A stretch of DNA of 64,000 nucleotides from Candida dubliniensis CD36 (taxonomy: Eukaryota; Ascomycota; Pichiomycetes; Serinales; Debaryomycetaceae), in NCBI RefSeq assembly GCF_000026945.1, contig NC_012861.1:1674001-1738000 (forward strand), given 5' to 3'. This document shows, in pieces, positions 10,158 to 18,661 of this stretch. The stretch's first letter is position 1. Every line of letters starts with the position of its first letter. The position numbers and the translations under genes were made by a program. A model generated the notes under the pieces. That model did no database searches. It saw nothing but the letters and a program-made list of their open reading frames with translations, and had not been told where the DNA came from.

Positions 10158-10514
10158 TGTTTATTAATTTCGATACTTCCTTAGATTTCCTATTTTCTAG
10201 ATTTCCAAGAGAATCTCCAGTTTCTTTTATATTACTTTTCATATAGTATTATTATTCTAATTCATTTCTCTTTATAATAAAACATACGATATTACTTTAT
10301 TTTCTTTTATAAGTTCATACTTTAAAGCATGTGATTCGATAGATAATTTATCTCCTCATTCTTCACATTAACTAATGTTGTATCATTTCAGACATTTAAC
10401 ACTCGGAAGTATTCTGATGCAACATCTCAGATATTATTAAATAATCAGACTCTTTCTTGGTTCAGATCATTTCCTTTTTGAAGATACAGGATTGATCTTT
10501 TTTTTATTTTAACA
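10158..10514 (-). repeat. Complete LTR of a Ty1/copia-type retrotransposon (about 357 bp)
   Basis: On the plus strand it begins TGTTTATTAA and ends ATTTTAACA, giving the TG...CA termini and TGTT/AACA inverted ends of an LTR. On the minus strand it is preceded by the purine tract GGTTGATGGGGAGGA (complement of 10515-10529), which lies downstream of the copia pol stop and is a good polypurine tract. It is followed within about 12 bp by a gag-like ATG. It therefore serves as the 3' LTR of the pol fragment on one side and as the 5' LTR of the gag fragment on the other. Confidence 0.75.
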
Positions 10515-10564
10515 TCCTCCCCATCAACCTGTATCTTCCAAAAAAAATATTATTCGTAATTCTT

Positions 10565-11750
10565 CTAATCTAACGGTCTCAATCCAGATAACCATCTTAG
10601 ATGTTTAAATTTAGCTTTTGGTAAAGGTTTCGTTAATATATCGGCTAAATTGTCTTCAGAATTTATTGTTTCCACATTGACATTACCAGATTCGATATTT
10701 TCTTTCGTGAATTTATATTTCAAATCAATGTGCTTAGTCCTATTGTGAAAAATAGGATTTTCGAGTAATTTCTGACACAGTAAGTTATCCTCGTGTATAG
10801 TGATAGGCAATTTTACAATAACATTAATATCTTGAAATATTTGTAACAACCAGAGGGATTCTTTTATTGATTCAGTTAATGCCATACATTCGGCCTCGGT
10901 TGTACTAAGAGCAACAACTTGTTGCTTCTTAGACTTCCACGAAATAGGTCCTCCTGAATAAGTAACAATATAACCAGTAATAGATTTTCTATCAGAAGGA
11001 GTTGATGCCCAATCACTATCCGAGTAAACATTTAATGAAGTTTCACCTGTATAGCATATTCCATAATTGATTGTTCCATTTAAGTATTTAATTACTCTAA
11101 TAACAGCTTTCATATGTTTTTCTTTTGGATCATTCACAAATCTTGATAAAGTATTTACGATATAAGCAATGTCGAATCTTATCGTATGATGTTTCGATAC
11201 TTCTTTCTGAGACAGTAGGAAAACACTTCTAAATCGTAGGAGGGTGTAGTTTGTATAGTTCAATAACTCTTAGGAACAAACTGTTAAAGATTACAAAGGT
11301 TATAATCGATAATATCTAATGAAATATGAATTGTTGTTGAAAGAAAACATATATAAAACTATATAAAAATAACCTTCAATGTACAACTTTATAAATAATA
11401 ATTTGTCGTGTAGAATAGCACAAATATTAGGATTGTAGCGAAACAACACGTATTACTTGAAAATAATAATTTTCCAATTATACTCCGATATTTTGTTTGG
11501 TGACACAACTTCTCATTTTCTCGATTTTCACTTTCATTTTCATTTTTAAACAAATCATAATTTATTTCTGCTGGTGTAGAAACTGGATTAATTTCTGAAT
11601 CTGATAATTCAAGATCGGAAATCATTTTTCTAATATAATCATTTAAGCTTAATTGGATTTCATTTGATTGCTGATAAATATTTAATCCCAAAAATTTATG
11701 ACATAAACCTGAGTCAGTTATTGAAAAATGTTTTCTTAATCAGTGATGAT
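10565..11750 (-). pseudogene. 3' part of a Ty1/copia-type pol (reverse transcriptase end and RNase H), broken
   Basis: The minus strand encodes the end of a copia reverse transcriptase: HFSITDSGLCHKFLGLNIYQ near 11680-11740, then SLNDYIRKMISDLELSDSEI, PVSTPAEI and KYRSIIGKLLF. The RNase H domain follows (VYSDSDWASTPSDRKSITGY, ALSTTEAECMALTESIKESL, HEDNLLCQKLLENP, RTKHIDLKYKFTKE, LADILTKPL). The frame is interrupted between about 11264 and 11389. There the expected segment after IGKLLF is lost or garbled, and a second partial version (TIRFDIAYIVNTLSRF) resumes at about 11180. Upstream protease, integrase and most of the reverse transcriptase are absent. It belongs to the Tca2/Tca4/Tca5 kind of Candida element; the exact family is not resolved. 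Confidence 0.9.
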
Positions 11751-13638
11751 ATCCATAGTGATAAATTGCCATCTACCTTTGGGTTAAATGGGAATTGGTT
11801 GGTGTAACCATTCTCAACAGGTGATTTTCAATTAAATGATGATCACTTATTTACTAACCAAAAAATTGATTAACTAACTAACTTTCATCTGTCATCTATC
11901 CATTTATCTATATATACCTGATATAAGATTTTGAATCAGATTCAAGTTAGTTTTTAGTATATAAATTTTCCAATATTGTTCCATATATTACTGATAATAC
12001 ATGAGAAACAAATTGGGGAAACTTTTTAATTTAAATATTAATATTATACGATTCTTATTTATTGTTTAATCTTGAGTTTTTTGAATTGTAGTTTTTTCCA
12101 TGTCTATAATAGAAATGGGGTTTTTAAAAGACATCTTCTGTTCTCTACAAATGGTACAACATTTCTTTGAATCTTAAAAGTAGCAAATAAACATATTTAC
12201 CATTAAGTTGAAATTATCAACTTTATACCATGCTACACTTGGAGGGGACATATTATTCATTTTGTTTCCCACAATTGTTATACACAAATCAGTTCACTAT
12301 GTAATTCTATTTTTTTCCCTCCTTTTCTCCTTTTCTCCTTTTCTCCTTTTCTCCTTTTCTTTCCACACTTCAAAAAAAAAAATATAAAATCTCAACCATT
12401 TCGGCTTTGAAAAAAAAAAAAGAAAAACCAACAAAGAGATACTTCAAAGTTTATGTCCAGGGCTGCAAGTCTTGTTTTAAATTTGTTTGTGGATTTTCTA
12501 GGAACTATCCATCGGTACCTATTGGATAGTTAATGAATATCGCTCCATGTTTCATTTATTTTATGTGCGGCCATTTCTGCATTCATTGCTTGGTTTCATG
12601 ATATTACCAAAATCATGAAATTTCTAACCATTTTACTAACTTACACTTTTTCAACTTTTAATTTTGTTCCTCCAATTATAATTCTTTTTTTTGATAGTGC
12701 ATGAAGTTTAAAGTTGGAATCTAGCTAATACGTTTTCAACTTCTTTGTTGAAAATGATTTGTTATTATAGTTATATTTGAATACACAAATTTGTTTTATA
12801 TCATAAGTCAGTTTATTTACCATGTAATTTATTGAGCTCATGAGTAAAATAACTCATTAAATTAGAGGATAACTAATTTACTACCTTCATCCATCGAACT
12901 TTCTTATCAGTGATTTTGTCTTTATCACCATTATATAATTAATAATGCAATGTTTCTTGTTATAACGGGTTAATGGCTTATTTGGTGAATATCTCCATCC
13001 TTAATTAGACTACCATAACTTCATGAGTTGATTGAAAGTGGTGATGAATTTGTAACTGAGGAACAACTAACATAGTATTGACCTACGTATACTAAATTTG
13101 ATCCGAGCTTATTTTGTCGTGCATGCATCAACAACGTCGAGTAAATTGTCAAGTGACAGATGAACAACGAAAAAAATTTTTTTTTTTTTCACTTCTCTGT
13201 TCTTTTTCATATACGTTGTCGATTACCCTGTACGACACATCTCGATTTTTGGAATGGTTCCTTTCAGGTCATTATACTTGTAGGTGTGTACCCATCGAGC
13301 GGGTATTAATACAGTTGATTAGTGATAAGAGTTTCACTATGAAAACAAATCCTTTTTACCAAGGTACCTTATTCTATTAACTTATCACCCTTCTTTTCGA
13401 CCATAGAGAGAAGGATTAATTTAGGATTATGATCATTTCGACTCTGAAGTTGAAATGGTTCGTTATTTAGTGAATATATGAATTTATGAATTGTTATTAG
13501 ATATACAAATTTGTAGATTAAATGATTTCCCTTCGAAGAATATGAACCTATACTTAACTTCTTCCATTGTTGATACTCTTTTCTACGACTCCTCTTTATA
13601 AACGAAATGCATTAATATGACTGAAAAAAAAAAAAAAT
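11751..13638. other. Intergenic region between copia relic and synaptojanin-like gene
   Basis: No gene is recognised in these 1.9 kb. It includes a CTCCTTTT array (listed separately), several A- or T-runs and a stretch at 13115-13237 bounded by TGTCGT and ACGACA. Short frames here have no recognisable domain. Part of this may be older retroelement debris. Confidence 0.45.
12321..12362. repeat. Short tandem array of CTCCTTTT units
   Basis: The octamer CTCCTTTT is repeated about five times in a row, giving a pure pyrimidine strand. It is a simple polypyrimidine minisatellite with no evident gene. Confidence 0.8.
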
Positions 13639-16600
13639 CTATTTACGACCAGGAACTAATGGTTGCCAGCTAGCCATTGTTTTTGGTGCTACTATACTGT
13701 CTCCATTGGTATTCCCATTGGTTTCCAGTTTTTCAAGTTGATTATTATGAGTTGATTTCAAATTTTCGGGTTTTTTAGGAACCATGGGTTTAACATCAAG
13801 TTTCTTCACTGTATCTATATCGGTGTCATCTTTGGAACCCCTGTTTAGTGATGGCAGTTTAATATCATTTAATGTGGTATTTCTTTTCATTGGTGGAATT
13901 GGTTTTACGTCGTGTTTCTTTTCCGACGGCGCTGGTGAACTCAATGGGGAAGGAATTAATGGAGTAGAAGAAAACCCAATTGGTGGGATAGTTGTAGTGG
14001 CACGTCTTGCTGGTGGTGGTGGTGGTGGAGTTGTTGTTGTTGTTTGACCCAATCCATGGATTAAATCTCTACTTGCAGCTGACACTGGAGTTGGTGTCAT
14101 GATTGAAGTTGAAGATCTCGTTAAATTTGATGAACTTGATATTGTTGCTGTTGTTGATGGAGCAGGTGATGGAGATGGAGATGGTGTTATTTTCTTAAGT
14201 GCTAAAGACAGGATAATCTCATTCAAGATACTCTTTTTCACTTGTTCATTAATAATTCTGGCCGTAGTTTCAAAACTTGCGTAAACGGCTTTATGATCGG
14301 AATATAAAACATCTGCAGCAGAATCGTATTTTAACAATTTCAAAGGACTAGCTTTTTTATCACTTAAGAATAAAACTCGATCAGTCCATGATGGAGTTCT
14401 TTGCTTTTCACTAGTATCATAATCATTAGTGTATTTATCAAATTTATAAGTGGGCGGGAATTTAACTAATCCTTCTTTGAATTCACTGAAAGCACCCCGA
14501 TCTCTTCTTTCACGAGTTAATTGATCATTTTCTAATAATTCTTGATAAGCTCCATTGGCAACCAACTGACGACATTCTAAATTAGCAATATCAATTCGAT
14601 AATTTAAATCGCCAAACCAAATAACATGATCATGATCTTTGATATAGTAATTACGTGGGAAAACCAACCCTTGCATTATCGTTGAATAATCATTATATCT
14701 TTCAGTAACTGCCAATGTACCAGCAGCTAAATGACATGTCACAAACGCAAATGAAGTAGTTCCAAATAAACATCTAATTCCACAAGCACCTTTATTGGCA
14801 GCCATACCTCCTAATCCAGTTTTTTTCGACGATCCAGCAACTCTAGTCACATAAGATACTTTGGATTTTTTGACATACAAAAACAATGCCATGGTAGCAA
14901 TTGATTCTGTTCTTAACAAAACATATTCTTCATCTATTTGAAAAGAATTTAACTGTTCATTTAATAATTGTGCCCATTGTGATGCTTTGGTGCCATCGGC
15001 ATTTAAAATTGAACTGGCATTTAATTCAATCAATTCTTGTAATCCAATGGCATACATGTCCGGTAATGATCCATCTTGAGGAAACAACCATGAAGTTAAA
15101 TCGATGGTTTTAGGGTTAAATGCATTGACATTATAAGTACCAGTAAATATTTTAATATTTTCAAAACTTGTAAATGAACTTTCTTGTTCTTTTAACTTAG
15201 TTTTGATGTATTCACTTGCTGGATTGTAGACTTTAACTTTACGAGAATTTCTTCCGTCGACTCCCACCAAAATATCTATTGTCAGTTGCTTTTTCCCATC
15301 CACAAATGTATTTTGATACATTCTTGAAACTGATTTAGTTACATCAGATAATGCACCAGCAAAATTCATTTTCCCTGATCTCGAGAATGATGATTTCAAG
15401 GCGTTTGTACCAGTATAAATTTGCGATATGGCATCACCATTATCGGCCCATAAAGTGTTGTGTTTTTGAATCATTCCTTCAAATGCCATACGATTGTTGT
15501 AAATCCCTTGATTCGTTAAAATATTCTCCAATACTGATCGACAAATAACTTGTTCGATTAAATTAGTACGATCAAGACAGTCCAAACAATTTACACGGAA
15601 AATCCCATCTTGACGAGTGATAACTTCTTGGCTATTCATATCATAAGTAAACCACCCAAACAGATTTAATGAATCTTGTAATAATGGTAAGATTTTTGTA
15701 GCCCCAGCAAACCCACCAGCAATTTTTGTTTCGTGATGGAAATCAAATGCCGTGTAATCGATCTCTTCTTTTTTGTCACAATGATTATAAAGTTGTTGAT
15801 ATCTTTGCGATATTTGTACTTCTGACGATTTAGTTTTCGAAAGTAAATCGACAATATGACATACCCCGTAACTCTGAAGAATATCACTGAAATGTTTATT
15901 GAAAACTGGTTGTGTCGCTTGTAAAGATCTTGTGAGAGTGATTTTGGGGTTTATTAAAGTTGAATCTTGTTCCCAAAATGTGGGCACTGAACCTCGAATT
16001 TGGGTGAAGGTGAAAATTGATGATTTCGATGGATTATAATAAATATATTCTGTTTCCACAAAATTGGCAACATTGCCGTTATCATCAATACCTCGAGTGT
16101 TGTATCTTGTCCCAGCTCGTTTCCAAGATTGTTTGGAAATAATCGTTAATGAATCACCATGATTGCCAATAGGTGATGTTTTGGCAAATCCTCTAATCAC
16201 AGTAGTTAAAAATCGATTATCATCAAGAATCAATTGATTGTAAGTGTCTAAATTGGATCGGAAATGAATCAATTCATCCATTAAAAATGAATTCCACATA
16301 TATTCTGGTTTATAATGATCAATTGAATCAGGACTGCCAACTCCTCTATTTTGTAACAAAGACGTTAAATCGAAATCGTTAGAATAATAAAATGATCCAT
16401 TCGATAATAGTTTTCGTAATTCAAAACATGGATGTTGCACTCGAGCAGTATCATCTTCGTCTCCAATTGGATACCCTGAACTATCCAATTCCACAAAATC
16501 CCAATCATCGTTATTTAAAGATACAAAATCGACTGAATATATTTTATCAACAGTTTCATTTTCGATGGGACTAGCAACATTAGTTATGGCTCCAGTAATG

Positions 16601-16827
16601 ATTGCAAGATATATTTGGTCTTCCACGTGTATTAATCCTAAACAGCCAAAAACGTCCCGTCTTATCAATGTTCTATAACCTTGCTCTTTGGTGATGTTGG
16701 GGTTTGGAATCAAGTCGACATTAACTGTTGGTTTCTTGGGGTCACGTTCTTTGATTCGGAATGATAAACTAAAAGTATCTGAATGTAATACCAACGTTCG
16801 TGGGTCTTCTTTATATAGTAACTTCAT
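13639..16827 (-). CDS. INP51: Synaptojanin-like polyphosphoinositide phosphatase (INP51/INP52/SJL family)
   Basis: The product (1062 residues from the ATG at 16827) has a Sac1 phosphatase domain (about 1-520), an inositol 5-phosphatase domain (about 540-860) and a proline-rich tail (about 880-1062), the synaptojanin layout. Such enzymes hydrolyse PI(4,5)P2 and other phosphoinositides at endocytic sites. The Sac1 active-site loop is present as NCLDCLDRTN (CX5R) near residue 412. The 5-phosphatase motifs WFGDLNYRI (about 739), PSWTDRVLF (about 815) and SDHKAVYASF (about 845) are intact. Proline runs in the tail would bind SH3 proteins. The frame is open for 49 codons upstream, but that extension contains a nine-lysine run from an A-homopolymer; the start MKLLYKEDPRTLVLHSD matches family N-termini, so it was chosen. 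Yeast Inp51 has lost Sac1 activity, so the intact CX5R here is closer to Inp52/Inp53; the symbol is therefore provisional. Confidence 0.9.
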   Translation of the reverse strand: MKLLYKEDPRTLVLHSDTFSLSFRIKERDPKKPTVNVDLIPNPNITKEQGYRTLIRRDVFGCLGLIHVEDQIYLAIITGAITNVASPIENETVDKIYSVDFVSLNNDDWDFVELDSSGYPIGDEDDTARVQHPCFELRKLLSNGSFYYSNDFDLTSLLQNRGVGSPDSIDHYKPEYMWNSFLMDELIHFRSNLDTYNQLILDDNRFLTTVIRGFAKTSPIGNHGDSLTIISKQSWKRAGTRYNTRGIDDNGNVANFVETEYIYYNPSKSSIFTFTQIRGSVPTFWEQDSTLINPKITLTRSLQATQPVFNKHFSDILQSYGVCHIVDLLSKTKSSEVQISQRYQQLYNHCDKKEEIDYTAFDFHHETKIAGGFAGATKILPLLQDSLNLFGWFTYDMNSQEVITRQDGIFRVNCLDCLDRTNLIEQVICRSVLENILTNQGIYNNRMAFEGMIQKHNTLWADNGDAISQIYTGTNALKSSFSRSGKMNFAGALSDVTKSVSRMYQNTFVDGKKQLTIDILVGVDGRNSRKVKVYNPASEYIKTKLKEQESSFTSFENIKIFTGTYNVNAFNPKTIDLTSWLFPQDGSLPDMYAIGLQELIELNASSILNADGTKASQWAQLLNEQLNSFQIDEEYVLLRTESIATMALFLYVKKSKVSYVTRVAGSSKKTGLGGMAANKGACGIRCLFGTTSFAFVTCHLAAGTLAVTERYNDYSTIMQGLVFPRNYYIKDHDHVIWFGDLNYRIDIANLECRQLVANGAYQELLENDQLTRERRDRGAFSEFKEGLVKFPPTYKFDKYTNDYDTSEKQRTPSWTDRVLFLSDKKASPLKLLKYDSAADVLYSDHKAVYASFETTARIINEQVKKSILNEIILSLALKKITPSPSPSPAPSTTATISSSSNLTRSSTSIMTPTPVSAASRDLIHGLGQTTTTTPPPPPPARRATTTIPPIGFSSTPLIPSPLSSPAPSEKKHDVKPIPPMKRNTTLNDIKLPSLNRGSKDDTDIDTVKKLDVKPMVPKKPENLKSTHNNQLEKLETNGNTNGDSIVAPKTMASWQPLVPGRK

Positions 16828-16868
16828 AGGGGAAGTCAGTCTGTGTTGGAGATCGTTTAAAGACTGTT

Positions 16869-16899
<31 letters not shown>

Positions 16900-17583
16900 C
16901 GCTGTCAAGATTTCAAGTTTCCATCGAGTCGTGGCATTCGGAACAAAGTAGTTTGGCAACTTTGCAGCAATCACTCACTGAATTGATTGATGTAGTGGTC
17001 TATTGGAGTATGATATAGGCAATGGTAATTGTAGTCGGTGAGTATGTTATATTTTAAATACCATCCATAAGGCTATATTTTACGAGTAAAAGCTTATTGG
17101 ACAGAAATAACAGTGAGATCTAAATCGTTTGGTAAATATAGGAGTTTTATCAGGTTTTGAATTTGCTGACAAGGAACGACGTTAATTAGGGGTGAATTCG
17201 AAGAGACAGCGTGTAGTTTTATTTTAATAATTTGATGAAAAAGTGCCCCACCCCCCTCAAAAATAAACTACTATATATATTCGACTTATCTGTGAGTTTG
17301 AAATGCATTGGTAAAAGTGTTTATATCCGTATATGTATCTTATTGGCGTAATAACACAAAGTTAGTCTTTAAAAAATATATTGAAATTGGAAACATAAAA
17401 AATTTAAACTCTTCATCCCAACGTATTTTAGTCCACCTTTGTTTCCAGCAATTTATGAAATAGCTATTGATTTGTTTCACTAATTGGGAAACCAACCATT
17501 AAACAAATCGTTAATCCGTCAAATATTAAGACTGTATTTAAAAAGCAAAAAAAATAGCTGATACCAATTCTATTTGACAGTTC
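16828..17583. other. Upstream region of the synaptojanin-like gene
   Basis: It holds a 29-base T-run at 16871-16899 (complement: A-run encoding the disfavoured polylysine extension) and AT-rich sequence with no recognised gene. The promoter of the minus-strand gene should lie here. Confidence 0.5.
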
Positions 17584-18146
17584 TCAAACATCACACGTGC
17601 CTTTTATACATGCTGGTGGTGGATATGTTAGTCGATTTGATCCTTCAACCTGATGAAATTCTCCTTCTCTGTCAAATTGACCAAAATCTTGTTCTTTTGT
17701 AGACGCATTTGTATACAGAGAAACAGAATCATCTGAATATTCCGATTGGCTTGTTGCAACAGATTTAGCCAGTGAGAATTCTTCATGTTGTTGTTGGGAA
17801 TTATTGGAGGTTGTTGATGAAGAATGTGCAGTTGAAGTTGAGATTATGTTGGATATATTTCTTTGTGACTGGCGTTGTCTTGTATTTTCTTGCGTAAGCT
17901 CTTCAATTTGAGAAACTGTTAAAGTACGCTCATAGGATTTGTCTTCGGTCTGCATAATCGCAAACATGTCAAACATGTTCCTATTATGCACAAATAACTA
18001 CCGAAAAATCCAAGCAATCCACAAATACTTATAACTATCCAGATGAATACATTAGCACCAACGGAATCTGCAGGAAGTCATTTCGACAAGTAATTGGAAT
18101 CATCTGAACTAGAAGAAGTGATGGAGTGTGCAATTAGCAAGATCAT
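17584..18146 (-). pseudogene. Decayed RCR-family paralogue (one stop, one frameshift)
   Basis: From an ATG at 18146 the minus strand reads MILLIAHSITSSSSDD, then a TGA at 18078-18080. In the same frame a membrane segment follows (GANVFIWIVISICGLLGFFG, then SYLCIIGTCLTCLRLC). Around 17900-17990 the coding frame shifts: the C-terminal part runs in another frame to the stop at 17584 and contains LYTNASTKEQDFGQFDREGE, FHQVEGSNR and YPPPAC. This matches the DLGRFDKQGNFH tail of the RCR-like gene at 7637-8083. The order (short N-terminus, single membrane segment, linker, DxGxFDxxGEFH tail) is that of an RCR protein, so this is best read as a broken copy. The PPxY motif of the intact copy is altered. 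A spliced gene or a sequencing error remain possible. Confidence 0.65.
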
Positions 18147-18661
18147 CTGTAAGTTTGGCTGTAGTTATTTTAATACTATTCATAGTTTTTAATTATATAT
18201 TATTATTGCTCTTTCAAGACTATTTTATATATTCGAAATCTTAGTCAGGTTCATGTTTTGTATTGCTTGAGCGATCATCCTATATAGAGAAAAAAATATG
18301 GATTATATAATCAGTTTTTTTTTTTTTTCTTTTGAAGACTATGATAGATACTGATTTACAAACTTTTGATACCATTACAAATGACACAAATTTCGCAACT
18401 GGATCACACTGAGGAAAATGAATGTCAATTTCAAACTTTACAAAGTTGCAAGCCCCAATTATAGATCCGATTCGTTTCTCCATTTGTTTTCTTTTGGCAA
18501 TAAACTTTCATGTGAATAGGAACTATTTTAATTTAGGATATTAGCGTTATCTGACGGAAAAGATCCAATATGGAATCAATACTTTGTAAACAAGTAATAA
18601 TCTAAATATGTCATTTAATTATACGAAAAGAACTAAACTAATGTAAAAAAAAAGAGTGCAA
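18147..18661. other. Intergenic region between RCR relic and peptide transporter gene
   Basis: No recognised gene is found. A 67-codon minus-strand frame at 18280-18483 ends in lysines encoded by a T-run and has no known domain, so it is not called. Confidence 0.45.

Noticed and set aside
13115..13237. Solo LTR with TGTCGT and ACGACA ends
   Set aside because: Only 123 bp, no polypurine tract or primer site beside it, and no target-site duplication was seen.
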